The notes below the pieces were generated by a model. The model ran no database searches, had not been told where the DNA came from, and saw only the letters and a list, made by a program, of their open reading frames with translations. Positions 23,996-34,280 of a stretch of DNA of 64,000 bases are shown here, piece by piece. The translations under genes were made by a program, and so were the position numbers. The first letter of the stretch is position 1. Every line of letters starts with the position of its first letter. Origin of the DNA: Candidatus Kryptoniota bacterium (GTDB lineage Bacteria > Bacteroidota > Ignavibacteria > Kryptoniales > JAKASW01); assembly GCA_024641705.1 (NCBI GenBank), contig JAHECO010000003.1:1-64000 (forward strand), read 5' to 3'.

Positions 23996-26041
23996 ATGAA
24001 ATACACGTATTACCTAATCACAGCGTTTGTTCTTCTTTCGATGTCTGTCGCTCCGCTTGCTGCAGGGCCTCAGCGGAAGGGTGACAATGCCCTCACGGTT
24101 AGGGTATTGAAAACGCCCCCCGTCGGCAGCGGGAACACTTTCTACCGCGGAAACAGGATGTCCTTACTTCCGAGTCCGCTGTACAAACTTCCGATCGGCG
24201 CAATACGACCGGAAGGATGGCTCAGGACTCAACTCGAATATATGGCTGAAGGGTTCACCGGCCATCTCGACGAGATAAGCAAATGGTGCAACATAAAGGT
24301 AAGCGCGTGGGCCAGCAGCAAAGGAGAAGGAGACTACGGGTGGGAAGAGCTTCCTTACTGGCTGAGAGGATACACCGATCTCGGCTACATATTGCACAAC
24401 AGGCGGATCATCGACGAATCAATGAGATGGATCGACTCTACGCTTGCGAGCCAGGACTCCAGTGGTTGGTTCGGGCCCCGCGTCAACCTGACGAACCACG
24501 ACATCTGGCCGAACATGCTGATGCTTTTCGTCATGAGAAGCTATTACGAAGCGACGGGCGACAATCGCGTGCTCCCCTTCATGACGCGCTACTACCGCTG
24601 GATGAGCAGGCAGCCCCTCGCGAATATCCTTCCGGGAAGCTGGCAGAAGTGGCGCGGCGGGGATAACCTGGAACACATAATCTGGCTGTACAACCAGACC
24701 GGAGATAAGTGGCTTCTGGATGTCGCGCGCGTCAACCACGAAAGGACCGCCGATTGGGAAGGCGGCATCCCGACATGGCACGGCGTCAATCTCGCGGAAG
24801 GTTTTCGCGAGCCGGCCGAGTATTACCAGATTACAAATGACCGCCGTTACCTGCAGTCGACGATCGACGACTATGATACGGTCGTGAACACATACGGCCA
24901 GGTTCCCGGCGGACTTTACGGCGCGGATGAAGATTGCCGTCCCGGATACGCTGGCCCCCGGCAGGGAACCGAAACATGCACGATGGTCGAGATGATGCAC
25001 AGCACGGAGATGCTCACTCGCGTCACGGGTAATCCGATCTGGGCGGACCGGTGCGAGACCGTCGCTTTCAATTCACTTCCCGCGTCGATGACTCCCGACC
25101 TGAAAGGGCTCCACTATCTCACTGCCCCGAACCAGGTGCAGCTCGACACCGCAAACAAGGCACCGATGATCGAGAACGAAGGCGACATGTTCTCATACGA
25201 TCCGTGGGATTATCGCTGCTGTCAGCACAACGTGGCATTCGGCTGGCCGTACTTCGCGGAGAATCTCTGGATGGCCACCGGCGGTGGCGGCGTGGCGGCG
25301 GTCCTCTATGCGCCGAGCGTTGTCGACCTCAAAGTGGGAAATGGCACGCCCGTCAGGATAGAAGAGAAGACCGATTATCCATTCAGGGGCACGGTTGAAT
25401 TCAAAATATCTTCAGCATCACCGGCAGAGTTTCCATTGATGCTGCGTGTACCGGGATGGTGCCGTCATGCTCAACTGGAGATCAACGGGAAGGCGATCGA
25501 TCCTGGAGCCGCTCCGCGAACATGGATCATGCTAAGCAGAGAGTGGAAAGACGGCGATGTCGTGAAGCTCGTCCTCCCGATGGAGATATCGGTGAAGGTC
25601 TGGGCGAAGAACAAGAACTCCGTTTCCGTGATGCGGGGTCCGCTGACGTACTCGCTCAAGATCGGCGAGAAATGGGTGAAATACGGAGGAACCGACAAGT
25701 GGCCTGCCTATGAAGTCTTTCCGACCACGAAGTGGAATTACGGGCTCGTCGTCGATCTCAAAGATCCTTCCCGCTCATTCAAAGTTACTGAGAAGGCTGG
25801 GCCGTTAGCCAGGCAGCCGTTTGACCTGAACGGTGCGCCGATTGAATTGGTGGCCGAGGGAAAACTAATTCCGCAGTGGAAAATGGAAAACAATGGAATG
25901 GTCGGAGCACTTCAGGAAAGTCCGGTAGAAACTGACGAGCCGGTTGAGAAGATTACGCTCGTCCCGATGGGATGTGCGAGGTTGCGGATCTCCGCGTTCC
26001 CGGTTATCGGAAACGGACCAGGCGCAAACGTTTGGAAGTAG
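23996..26041 (+). CDS. GH127-family beta-L-arabinofuranosidase, secreted
   Basis: 681 residues with a signal peptide (about 1-23). The body is the (alpha/alpha)6-barrel glycoside hydrolase family formerly DUF1680. The zinc/cysteine site of the family is visible: E326 and C328 in GTETCTMVEM, and C408 C409 in DYRCCQHNVAFGWPYF; E312 in GADEDC is the likely acid/base. A beta-sandwich follows (about 440-680). The founding member, HypBA1 of Bifidobacterium longum, removes beta-1,2-linked L-arabinofuranose from hydroxyproline-linked arabino-oligosaccharides. GH127 relatives can have other substrates, so the specificity is inferred. AGGAG precedes the ATG. Confidence 0.88.
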   Translation: MKYTYYLITAFVLLSMSVAPLAAGPQRKGDNALTVRVLKTPPVGSGNTFYRGNRMSLLPSPLYKLPIGAIRPEGWLRTQLEYMAEGFTGHLDEISKWCNIKVSAWASSKGEGDYGWEELPYWLRGYTDLGYILHNRRIIDESMRWIDSTLASQDSSGWFGPRVNLTNHDIWPNMLMLFVMRSYYEATGDNRVLPFMTRYYRWMSRQPLANILPGSWQKWRGGDNLEHIIWLYNQTGDKWLLDVARVNHERTADWEGGIPTWHGVNLAEGFREPAEYYQITNDRRYLQSTIDDYDTVVNTYGQVPGGLYGADEDCRPGYAGPRQGTETCTMVEMMHSTEMLTRVTGNPIWADRCETVAFNSLPASMTPDLKGLHYLTAPNQVQLDTANKAPMIENEGDMFSYDPWDYRCCQHNVAFGWPYFAENLWMATGGGGVAAVLYAPSVVDLKVGNGTPVRIEEKTDYPFRGTVEFKISSASPAEFPLMLRVPGWCRHAQLEINGKAIDPGAAPRTWIMLSREWKDGDVVKLVLPMEISVKVWAKNKNSVSVMRGPLTYSLKIGEKWVKYGGTDKWPAYEVFPTTKWNYGLVVDLKDPSRSFKVTEKAGPLARQPFDLNGAPIELVAEGKLIPQWKMENNGMVGALQESPVETDEPVEKITLVPMGCARLRISAFPVIGNGPGANVWK

Positions 26042-26302
26042 GGCCGCTGAGGCCAGCCGAACGGTTTCTTCGCAGCGACCGAGTCATCGAGCGAGGACGT
26101 ATTCTATCACCACCGGATCCCTCCGGGGATTGGCGACCCAAGATACGCCCCGCCCGATAAGATCCCTTCAATCAGTCGAAGATTCACGATATCTCAGCGA
26201 TTTTCATTCAATCAAAACCGGTTCAAATTTTCAATTTCCATACACAATTCTTTCGTTCTTTTTGTTAACTTAATTGGAAAAGTTAAATGCGAGGCTGTTT
26301 AA

Positions 26303-27796
26303 ATGTTCACACTCGGTTTTGACGTAGGAAGTTCGTCGATCAAAGCGGCTCTCTTCGACACCGAAAAGGGAATCGCGGTTTCTCAAAGCACATATCCGGA
26401 AACCGAAATGCCCATGATCGCAGTGAAGGCCGGATGGGCGGAACAGGATCCGGGGATGTGGTGGGATGCCGTGAAAAACGCAACCCGTGATATCCTTTCC
26501 AGATCCTCCGTCGACCCGGCGGACATCAGGGCGATCGGGATTTCCTACCAGATGCACGGGCTCGTGGTTGTCGACAAGAACCAGAACGTGCTCAGGCCGT
26601 CGATCATCTGGTGCGACAGCCGGGCAGTCGCGATCGGAGAGAGGGCGTTCGATTCGATAGGCCACGAGAGATGCCTTCAGAGGATGCTGAACTCACCGGG
26701 CAATTTCACTGCGTCGAAGCTTAGATGGATCAAGGAAAGCGAGCCGGAGCTGTTTGCGAAGATCGATAAGTTCATGCTTCCGGGCGATTTCATCGCGATG
26801 AAGATGACGAGCGAATCGCGAACCACGATGTCGGGGCTGTCGGAGGGAATACTCTGGGATTTCGTCGCCAACGCAGTCTCGGACACGGTCCTGTCGCAAT
26901 ACCAGATTGAAAAGAACCTTGTCGCGGATCTCGTTCCGACATTCGGCGATCAGGGAGAACTGGCGTCTTCGGCCGCGAAAGAGCTCGGACTCAAGGCAGG
27001 AACCAGAGTCACATACCGAGCCGGGGACCAGCCGAACAACGCGTTCTCATTGAACGTGCTTGAGCCCGGTCAGGTCGCATCGACTGCAGGCACGTCGGGC
27101 GTCGTCTACGGAATCAGCGACGCGATCAAGTACGATCCCGAAACGCGTGTGAATACGTTTGCGCACGTGAACCATTCAAAAGAGAAGAACCGCTTCGGAA
27201 TTCTCCTGTGCATTAACGGGACCGGGATTTCTTACAGCTGGATCAGGAGGCTCACGGGCAATTCGGTTTCATATTCGGACATGAATACGCTTGCCTCAGA
27301 GGCGCCGGTCGGTTCGAAGGGGCTGCGGTTCCTTAACTTCGGCAACGGCGCCGAGCGCATGCTTGTCAACAGAGATCCCGGCGCCTCGCTGGAGCACCTC
27401 AACTTCAACATCCACGGGAGAGCCGAGACCGTGCGGTCGGTCCTGGAGGGGGTCGCGTTCTCGTTCAAGTACGGGATCGATGTGATGGAAGAGCTCGACA
27501 TGAAGGCTTCGGAGATAAACGCGGGGCATGCGAACATGTTCCTGAGCCCCGTGTTCACGAAGACCCTGGCTACGCTTGCCGGCACGACAATAAACATGTA
27601 CGACACCGACGGCTCGGTGGGGGCTGCGAGAGCGGCGGCGGTCGGAGCGGGCATCTACGAGAGTTTCAAGGAAGCGTTTACCAACCTGAGAAGAATAACA
27701 ACCGTGGAGCCGGACAGGGAGAAAGCGGATACGTATCTAGCGGCTTACTCAGATTGGCTGGACATACTGAATTCAAAACTAAAATCAGAAGGTTAA
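26303..27796 (+). CDS. xylB: Xylulokinase
   Basis: 497 residues of the FGGY sugar kinase family. N-terminal phosphate loop [16 protein letters not shown] (4-19), substrate segment [10 protein letters not shown] with the MHG triplet (near 78-80), catalytic Asp in [11 protein letters not shown] (near 237-243), and adenosine loop [13 protein letters not shown]. It phosphorylates D-xylulose at O5 for the pentose phosphate pathway. The next gene, xylA, starts 4 bases after its stop, so the two form an operon. The 261-base gap before it is AT-rich near 26200-26290 and likely holds the promoter, though I see no clear -35/-10 pair. Confidence 0.95.
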   Translation: MFTLGFDVGSSSIKAALFDTEKGIAVSQSTYPETEMPMIAVKAGWAEQDPGMWWDAVKNATRDILSRSSVDPADIRAIGISYQMHGLVVVDKNQNVLRPSIIWCDSRAVAIGERAFDSIGHERCLQRMLNSPGNFTASKLRWIKESEPELFAKIDKFMLPGDFIAMKMTSESRTTMSGLSEGILWDFVANAVSDTVLSQYQIEKNLVADLVPTFGDQGELASSAAKELGLKAGTRVTYRAGDQPNNAFSLNVLEPGQVASTAGTSGVVYGISDAIKYDPETRVNTFAHVNHSKEKNRFGILLCINGTGISYSWIRRLTGNSVSYSDMNTLASEAPVGSKGLRFLNFGNGAERMLVNRDPGASLEHLNFNIHGRAETVRSVLEGVAFSFKYGIDVMEELDMKASEINAGHANMFLSPVFTKTLATLAGTTINMYDTDGSVGAARAAAVGAGIYESFKEAFTNLRRITTVEPDREKADTYLAAYSDWLDILNSKLKSEG

Positions 27797-27800
27797 GGAA

Positions 27801-29135
27801 ATGGCACTCAAGGTGACAATAGGAGAGAAGGAATTCTTTCCCGGGATAGGAAAAATAAATTTCGAAGGAAAGGAATCGAAGAATCCTCTGGCGTTCAAGT
27901 ACTATGACCCCGAGAAGGTCGTCGCCGGGAAAAAGATGCAGGACCATTTCAGGTTCGCCGTCGCGTACTGGCACTCGTTCGGCGAAAGCGGTGCAGACCC
28001 GTTCGGGCCGAGCACGCGAGAACTTCCCTGGCTGAAGCATTCCGATCCCATCGGACGCGCCAGGGAGAAGCTGGATGCAGCCTTCGAGTTCATCACCAAG
28101 CTTGGAGCCCCGTTCTACTGCTTCCACGACTTTGACGTAGTGCAGGAAGGAGAGAGCGTCGCGGAGTCCGAAAAGAGGCTGGCTGCCGCGGTGGAGTACG
28201 CGAAGGAGAAGCAGAATGCCTCCGGCGTGAAGCTCCTCTGGGGCACGGCCAATCTTTTCTCGAACATCAGGTACATGAACGGGGCCGGCACCAACCCGGA
28301 TTTCTCAGTCGTCGCCTATGCCGGTGCCCAGCTGAAGAATGCCATCGACGCGACGATCGCCCTCGGCGGATCGAACTACGTCTTCTGGGGCGGGCGCGAG
28401 GGATACATGTCGCTCCTCAACACGGACATGAAGCGCGAGCTCGATCATATGGCGACATTCCTCCATATGGCCGCGGAATATGGAAGGAAGCAGGGATTCA
28501 AAGGAACCTACCTTATCGAGCCGAAGCCGATGGAGCCGATGAAGCATCAGTACGATTTCGATGCCGCGACGGTTATCGGTTTCCTGCGTCAGTACGACCT
28601 TACAAAAGATTTCAAGCTGAACATAGAAGTGAACCACGCGACGCTCGCGTCTCACACCTTCCAGCACGAGTTGCAGTTTGCGGCTAATTCCGGCCTGCTC
28701 GGAAGCATCGACGCCAACCGCGGCGACTACCAGAACGGGTGGGACACCGACCAGTTCCCGACCAACATCTACGAGTTGACCGAGGCTCTTCTCGTCATTC
28801 TCGACATGGGCGGTTTCACAACCGGCGGCACGAACTTCGATGCGAAGGTGAGGAGAAACTCCACCGACCTGGAGGATATGTTCATCGCGCACATCACCGG
28901 TATGGACAATTTCGCGAGGGCGCTTCTCACTGCCGACAGAGTCATGAAAGAGACCGACTACCCGAAGTTCCGGAAGCAACGGTACGCGTCGTTCGACTCG
29001 GGAGAAGGCGCCGATTTCGAGAAGGGGAAACTGAAGCTCCAGGACCTGTATGCCTTCGCGCTGAAAAACGGCGAGCCGAAAAAGACCAGCGGCAAGCAGG
29101 AGCTCTTCGAGTCGTTCATCAACCAGGTGCTATAG
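27801..29135 (+). CDS. xylA: Xylose isomerase
   Basis: 444 residues, the length of class II xylose isomerases. Catalytic histidine in FYCFHDFDV (near 107-115), metal ligands in [19 protein letters not shown] (near 234-252) and in [18 protein letters not shown] (near 273-290), and [18 protein letters not shown] (near 302-319). It converts D-xylose to D-xylulose, the substrate of the upstream kinase. AAGGA lies just before the ATG within the short intergenic spacer. Cytoplasmic tetramer in the family. Confidence 0.97.
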   Translation: MALKVTIGEKEFFPGIGKINFEGKESKNPLAFKYYDPEKVVAGKKMQDHFRFAVAYWHSFGESGADPFGPSTRELPWLKHSDPIGRAREKLDAAFEFITKLGAPFYCFHDFDVVQEGESVAESEKRLAAAVEYAKEKQNASGVKLLWGTANLFSNIRYMNGAGTNPDFSVVAYAGAQLKNAIDATIALGGSNYVFWGGREGYMSLLNTDMKRELDHMATFLHMAAEYGRKQGFKGTYLIEPKPMEPMKHQYDFDAATVIGFLRQYDLTKDFKLNIEVNHATLASHTFQHELQFAANSGLLGSIDANRGDYQNGWDTDQFPTNIYELTEALLVILDMGGFTTGGTNFDAKVRRNSTDLEDMFIAHITGMDNFARALLTADRVMKETDYPKFRKQRYASFDSGEGADFEKGKLKLQDLYAFALKNGEPKKTSGKQELFESFINQVL

Positions 29136-29144
29136 ATTAATCAA

Positions 29145-29250
29145 ACCACAGAGGCACTGAGACACAGAGGACTAAGTATCTTATCTCTGTGCCTCGCACC
29201 TGCACGACGAAGCGTCGTTTCGGCGCGCAGGCGTGTGTCTCTCGTGTTTA
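29145..29250. repeat. Intergenic repeat of the ACCACAGAG type
   Basis: ACCACAGAGGCACTGAGACACAGAG can fold back on TCTCTGTGCCTC and GTGTGTCTCTCGTG. A second, diverged sequence of this type lies near 37020-37090. The remainder of the gap to 29399 shows no gene. Confidence 0.45.
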
Positions 29251-29399
29251 AGTTCGCATTCGGGTTGTTAACGCTTCTTTTAGAGTCTCCGCATTCAAGA
29301 TTTCCGTTTGACTTTTTTTTGTGTGCCTTGTAGGTTCAAAGGACTCTACAAAGGTTTTTACCGACTGTTCCTCAAGCACCAACATAAAAGGCGACATCC

Positions 29400-31841
29400 A
29401 TGAAAAAGCTCACAACACTCACCGCTCTCTTCCTCGTCTTCACCGGTACATCTTTCGCGCGATCAGTGAATGGCAACGCGGTCCCGACAATACAGGAAAA
29501 GACCGCCGGCATGAAAGAGTACTCCGGTTTCTTCACGTTCTACTGGGACGCGAGGGAGGGAAAAATCTGGCTGCAGATCGATAAGCTCGACAGCGAATTC
29601 CTTTTCGTCAACTCGCTTGCCCACGGCGTTGGCTCCAACGATATCGGCCTCGACCGCGGACAGATCGGCGACGAGAGGGTAGTCGAGTTCGTTCGAAGCG
29701 GCCCGAAGATACTCATGCTCGAGCCGAACTACAATTTCAGGGCTACCCGCGGGGATGAAGCGGCCAGGCGAGCGGTCAGAGAAGCCTTCGCACAGTCCGT
29801 TCTGTGGGGGTTCAAGGTTGGCGCGGAAAGCGGAGATACCGTGCTCGTCGATGCGACAGATTTCTTCCTGCATGACTGGCACCAGGTAGTGCAGACTCTG
29901 CGCGGCGAGAAACAGGGGAACTATACGCTTGACCCCGGCCGCTCGGCGATCTTCATGCCCTGCACAAAGAACTTCCCGGACAATTCCGAGTTCGAGGCGA
30001 TACTCACCTACACCGGCGACAACCCGGGCAATTACGTGATAGAGGTCGTTCCGAGTCCCGATCTCATGACCGTCCACGAACACTATTCATTTGTCAAGCT
30101 TCCCGACGACGGTTATCAGCCGAGGGTCTACGACCCGCGCGCGGGATACTTCCACATACAATACATGGATTTCTCCGCCCCGCTTGGAGATCAGCTTCAC
30201 AAGAGGTTCATCACCCGCCACTGGCTTCAAAAGAAAGATCCCGACGCCCCGCTGAGTGAGCCTGTGAAACCGCTTGTTTACTATGTCGACAACGGTGCGC
30301 CAAAGGATGTCAGAGACGCGCTCATCGAAGGCGCGAGCTGGTGGAACAAGGCGTTCGAAGCCGCGGGATTCAAGAACGCTTTCCAGGTGAAGGTTCTTCC
30401 CGACAGTGTCGATCCTATGGACATAAGGTACAACATCATTCAATGGGTCGACCGTTATACGAGAGGCTGGTCATACGGCGCGTCGATAGTCGACCCCCGC
30501 ACCGGCGAGATCATAAAGGGACAGGTCACGCTGGGCGCGTTAAGGGTCAGGCAGGATTATTTGATAGCGGAGGGACTCCTCGCGCCTTACGCGAAGGGCG
30601 AGAACCTCAAGGAGCTTATACACAATTTTGTCCTCTCGAGAATACGCCAGCTCGCAGCGCATGAGACCGGCCATACACTCGGGCTGGCTCATAATTTCGC
30701 GGCGAGCACCGACAATCGCGCCTCGGTCATGGACTACCCCTATCCGGAAGTGAAGATCGACAAAAACGGCAAGCTCGATCTTTCCGATGCTTATGCCGTC
30801 GGCGTGGGTAAATGGGACATGCAGGCGATCAAGTACGGTTACGAGGAGTTTTCTAAGGGAACTGACGAAGGTGAAGCACTGAACAACATCGTTGAACAAG
30901 GCATAAAGAGCGGGCTTCCGTTCATGTCCGATGAAGCGGCGCGACCTGCCGGCAGCGCCAGTCCGATCGCCCATCTCTGGGACAACGGCACCGACGCCGT
31001 CGATCAGCTCAACCATGTCATGAAGGTCCGGCACATCGCGCTGAAGAATTTCGGCGAAGATAATATCCAGATGGGGAGGCCGCTGGCCCATATAGAAGAT
31101 GTTCTTGTGCCGATATACATGTTCCACAGGTATCAGGTCGTCGCGGCGTCGAAGGTGCTCGGTGGTCTCTATTACACGTACGCGATCAGGGGCGATGGAC
31201 AGATTCCTACGACGATGGTTCCGCCTGCCGAGCAGAGAAGGGCTCTTGGCGCTCTCCTTAACACGATTAAGCCGGACGTCCTTGCGCTGCCGGAGAGCCT
31301 GCTCAAAATCATCCCGCCTCAGCCGGACGGTTACAGGAGGACTAGTGAGGATTTCAAAGGAAAGACCGGTGTGACGTTTGATGCCCTGGCTCCGGCAGAG
31401 AGCGCGGCCGAGCGGACGGTGAGTCTCATCCTGAACCCCGAACGGGCCACGAGGTTGGTGGAGTACAACGCCGAAGACGGCAAGTATCCCGGACTCGACG
31501 AGGTGATCGACGACCTGCTTAACTCAACGTGGAAGGCAAATCCCGGTACAGGATATCTCGCGGCAGTTCAACGGACGGTCGACAACGTGGTCCTCAACAA
31601 TCTCGTGACTCTCGCCGTAAGCCCGGAGGCATCAGAGCAGGTCAGGGCGACAGCGTACTACAAGATCGACGGACTGAAAGGCTGGATCATCGGACAGATG
31701 AAATCCGTGAAAGACCAGAGCCTCAAAGCAGAGTACATGTATGCATTGTCGCAGATAAAACAGTTCCAGGATAATCCGGCGAAGTTCAGGGTGCCGGCGC
31801 CGGTTGTCCTCCCTCCGGGTGATCCGATAGGAGAGTATTAG
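29400..31841 (+). CDS. Secreted zinc-dependent metalloprotease
   Basis: 813 residues with a signal peptide (about 1-20). Domain order: DUF5118-like start (near 35-85), DUF5117 domain (about 85-280), and a metzincin-type catalytic domain with H421, H425 and H431 in AAHETGHTLGLAHNF, and the Met-turn in ASVMDYPYPEV. The family is exported to the periplasm or surface in Bacteroidota; substrates are unknown. It begins 265 bases after xylA with a repeat in between, so it is probably its own unit. Confidence 0.92.
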   Translation: MKKLTTLTALFLVFTGTSFARSVNGNAVPTIQEKTAGMKEYSGFFTFYWDAREGKIWLQIDKLDSEFLFVNSLAHGVGSNDIGLDRGQIGDERVVEFVRSGPKILMLEPNYNFRATRGDEAARRAVREAFAQSVLWGFKVGAESGDTVLVDATDFFLHDWHQVVQTLRGEKQGNYTLDPGRSAIFMPCTKNFPDNSEFEAILTYTGDNPGNYVIEVVPSPDLMTVHEHYSFVKLPDDGYQPRVYDPRAGYFHIQYMDFSAPLGDQLHKRFITRHWLQKKDPDAPLSEPVKPLVYYVDNGAPKDVRDALIEGASWWNKAFEAAGFKNAFQVKVLPDSVDPMDIRYNIIQWVDRYTRGWSYGASIVDPRTGEIIKGQVTLGALRVRQDYLIAEGLLAPYAKGENLKELIHNFVLSRIRQLAAHETGHTLGLAHNFAASTDNRASVMDYPYPEVKIDKNGKLDLSDAYAVGVGKWDMQAIKYGYEEFSKGTDEGEALNNIVEQGIKSGLPFMSDEAARPAGSASPIAHLWDNGTDAVDQLNHVMKVRHIALKNFGEDNIQMGRPLAHIEDVLVPIYMFHRYQVVAASKVLGGLYYTYAIRGDGQIPTTMVPPAEQRRALGALLNTIKPDVLALPESLLKIIPPQPDGYRRTSEDFKGKTGVTFDALAPAESAAERTVSLILNPERATRLVEYNAEDGKYPGLDEVIDDLLNSTWKANPGTGYLAAVQRTVDNVVLNNLVTLAVSPEASEQVRATAYYKIDGLKGWIIGQMKSVKDQSLKAEYMYALSQIKQFQDNPAKFRVPAPVVLPPGDPIGEY

Positions 31842-31933
31842 GAATAGACACAAGAGGCCTGAGGTCAGAGGCTTGAGCAAATCCATCCTGGTTTTATCAG
31901 AATGGGTCCACGCAGATGAGTTGAACTGAGTTT

Positions 31934-32062
31934 GAGGTTGTCCAGAAAGTCTTGTCTGTCATGCTGAACGAAGTGAAGCATCCATTTTTCAGAACGAATA
32001 AGTGGATTCTTCAGTCGCTCCGCTCCTTCAGAATGACATTTTCCTTGTTTTGGGACAACCTC
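31934..32062. mobile_element. 129-bp miniature element (MITE), copy A
   Basis: Ends are GAGGTTGTCC and GGACAACCTC. Its reverse complement matches the element at 63828-63956 with about two differences over 129 bases. It has no coding potential. Its GGTTGTCCCAAAACAAGG end is nearly the same as the right end of the IS at 18692-20452, so an IS1182-type transposase could move it. Confidence 0.85.
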
Positions 32063-32121
32063 AAACGAATCCCATTATCCCCGGGCTTCAGCCCTGCTTT
32101 TCTGACTTTACCTTTCCCCTT

Positions 32122-32151
32122 TTGATGTTCGAACTGAAATTGGATTATATT
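32122..32151 (+). promoter_or_regulatory. Candidate promoter
   Basis: TTGATG, an 18-base spacer and TATATT lie 50 bases before the gene at 32201. The rest of the 31842-32200 gap is the miniature element and unremarkable DNA. Confidence 0.45.
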
Positions 32152-32200
32152 ATCTGGCAATACAAAAGAGCTGGATCTTCTCAGCTTCAGGAGGGGAAGA

Positions 32201-33103
32201 ATGAAATTGCGGCGGGATGGATACGGGGCCTTGGCCAACCTAGAGGGCTTCGCGATAATTCCTAAATTGGTCAGGCTTAGCGAGCGCGCCTGGGAAACGT
32301 ACACGGTTTCAATCATCGGTTATAACGTTGCAAAGGACCAAGAGGCTGCCGATATTCTCGGTTCTATAATCTATCATGGTCAGAATTGCAGTTATTCAAT
32401 TGGGCTATTGACGACATGGGCTGAATCTCTCGAAGCTTTGGCACTTCTCCGGATTCGATTTGAGCAGCTCCTGACTTCTTCGTATTTGGTACACGCCCCA
32501 AGAGAAGACGGACTGGAACGCTTCCGTCGTTCCGTGCATCGTATGGACCTGAACGTCTTGCGGAAGATGAAGAGCGGACACGCACCGATGTATGAATTTT
32601 TAGAAAAGATCCTTGGTGACAAGATAAAGCAAGCCGAGGCAGAAGCGGAGACTTGGGAACGTGGAGCTAATCCCGATTATAAGTCTGGTCAACGTGTGGA
32701 TCAGAACTGGACGAACAAAGATAATTTGACGCTTGCTAAGGAACGTGACAAGCTTGCAAAGGGTAAACATTTCATTAGTGATGTTAGCCTCGAGCATTAC
32801 TATCACGGTTTCTACCGGCATGCTTCGGGTATTGTGCATGTAGACCCGAACCTTTTAACGTCCAACTATGTCACGTCCGCGGGTCCACTGAACTTGCCCG
32901 TTCCCAATCTGTTACAGATATTCATCAACTTAATGTTGTGTGCGCACTTTGACATCGTTCAAGCATTCGAGGTTGCCTCGTACTTCGACGTAGGTGGGAC
33001 AAAAGAGTTTGAGAGACTATTCAGAGAATTCTCGTCAGCCGTGGAAGAATTCTTCGGCCCCGATTTCCTTACAGAATTGTTCAAAGACGAAAAGGATAAT
33101 TGA
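32201..33103 (+). CDS. Hypothetical protein, DUF5677-like
   Basis: 300 residues, mostly helical, with no signal peptide or membrane segment. Histidine and aromatic positions in a pattern such as ESLEALALLRIRFEQLLTSSYLVH (near 75-98) and HYYHGFYRHASGIVHVDPN (near 200-218) recall DUF5677-type proteins, which are related to HEPN-like helical bundles; the assignment is tentative. GAGGGGAAG precedes the ATG. The base composition is more AT-rich than the flanking metabolic genes and a miniature element lies 138 bases upstream, both consistent with accessory DNA. Confidence 0.7.
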   Translation: MKLRRDGYGALANLEGFAIIPKLVRLSERAWETYTVSIIGYNVAKDQEAADILGSIIYHGQNCSYSIGLLTTWAESLEALALLRIRFEQLLTSSYLVHAPREDGLERFRRSVHRMDLNVLRKMKSGHAPMYEFLEKILGDKIKQAEAEAETWERGANPDYKSGQRVDQNWTNKDNLTLAKERDKLAKGKHFISDVSLEHYYHGFYRHASGIVHVDPNLLTSNYVTSAGPLNLPVPNLLQIFINLMLCAHFDIVQAFEVASYFDVGGTKEFERLFREFSSAVEEFFGPDFLTELFKDEKDN

Positions 33104-33174
33104 GCTGACTTGTTGAAGACAGGTAGACAACGGCAATTGCTCTACTTGCTGAGCATGTTGTCAGGAGGCTAAGC

Positions 33175-33597
33175 ATGAGCAAGGGCATATTCACGGACAA
33201 AAACAGGAAGCCGGGTCCAAAAGACATCGAGGTGACAGTCAGCCGGGCGTTGGGAAACTGGAAAGAGTTGAACGAGTTTCTCAGATCGACGCTAAAGCTC
33301 AAAGGCGAATTGAAATTCTACGGAGTCAACTACGGTTGGGCGATCCGCTATTCAAAATCGGGAAAATCCGTAATCGCGCTCTACCCGGCAAAGGATAGTT
33401 TCACCGTGCAGATCATATTGAAGCGGGAACAGGTCAAGGCGGCGCTGACTCATAAACTGTCTCCGGGGACGAAGGATGCCGTCAATCGCGCGCATGAATT
33501 CAACGAAGGGAGATGGGTGTATCTGACCATCGACGACAAGTCCGACCTGGTGGATATCTTGACCCTGGTGAAGGCAAGATTGGAGACGAGAAGCTGA
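33175..33597 (+). CDS. DUF3788 family protein
   Basis: 140 residues. The pattern is that of DUF3788: LGNWKELNEFLRSTLKLKGELKFYGVNYGWAIRYSKSGKSVIALYPAKDSFTVQIIL, ending EGRWVYLTIDDKSDLVDILTLVKAR. Related to the YdhG/DUF1801 type small cytoplasmic proteins; function unknown. The stop TGA overlaps the ATG of the next gene by one base, so the two are translated as a pair. Confidence 0.85.
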   Translation: MSKGIFTDKNRKPGPKDIEVTVSRALGNWKELNEFLRSTLKLKGELKFYGVNYGWAIRYSKSGKSVIALYPAKDSFTVQIILKREQVKAALTHKLSPGTKDAVNRAHEFNEGRWVYLTIDDKSDLVDILTLVKARLETRS

Positions 33598-34280
33598 TGT
33601 CACAAACCGCGGCTGCGGATGGGCGACAAACTGCGCGTGTGAAGGTCATACTTCTCTCGATGCCGTTCTTCGTGCTCCTCTTCACGAGGGGAGGTATAGA
33701 AATCAGCGTTCGACTCCTTCCTCTCCGCTATTCATGGATTCCCGCAATTGCCTTCTATTATCTCTCGATTGGAGCCTGCCTGCTGTATTCGCGTCGAAGG
33801 CTGGGCCTCCATATCGACTACGGCACCCTCTCGCGGCGCTCGTTCCCGAAGTTGAGACTCTTCGTCTTCGGAATAGCGTTTCCGGCGATCATTCCGCTCT
33901 GGGTCTTCGTGAAGAATGTCGGCGTCGTTCCCCCGGAGTTTGTTTTCTACATCGTGCTCTTCTCTCTCATCAACCCGTTCTTCGAAGAGTCTTTCTGGCG
34001 CGGGCTTCTCGATAAGATAGACGCCGGCAGGACGTTCAGGATCTTCTACTCTGCCCTCCTGTTTTCCTTCTCGCATTATTTTCTTTGGGGCGCTTACTGG
34101 CTTCTCCCCCCTCAGAAGTGGATAGCGGCGGTCGTGTCGACGTTCATTATGGGCACGTTATGGATGTGGTTCTATCAGAGGCACCGGAACCTGTTGTACC
34201 CGATCCTGTCGCACGTGCTCGTCGACATCTTCAATCTTTCCGTTGCGATGTTCTTCGGATTGAAGCTGGTCACCGTTTGA
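33597..34280 (+). CDS. CPBP-family intramembrane protease
   Basis: 227 residues from the ATG that overlaps the stop of the DUF3788 gene. About seven membrane helices. The CPBP/ABI motifs are present: EExxxR as FEESFWRGLL (near residue 127), FSHYFLWG with a histidine, and HVLVDIFN near the C-terminus. These are metal-independent or metal-dependent intramembrane glutamic proteases, some of which mature peptides or give self-immunity to bacteriocins. No bacteriocin gene is seen nearby. Confidence 0.88.
   Translation: MSQTAAADGRQTARVKVILLSMPFFVLLFTRGGIEISVRLLPLRYSWIPAIAFYYLSIGACLLYSRRRLGLHIDYGTLSRRSFPKLRLFVFGIAFPAIIPLWVFVKNVGVVPPEFVFYIVLFSLINPFFEESFWRGLLDKIDAGRTFRIFYSALLFSFSHYFLWGAYWLLPPQKWIAAVVSTFIMGTLWMWFYQRHRNLLYPILSHVLVDIFNLSVAMFFGLKLVTV

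Noticed and set aside
29145-29250. CRISPR array
   Set aside because: Repeats are few, irregular and without regular spacers.
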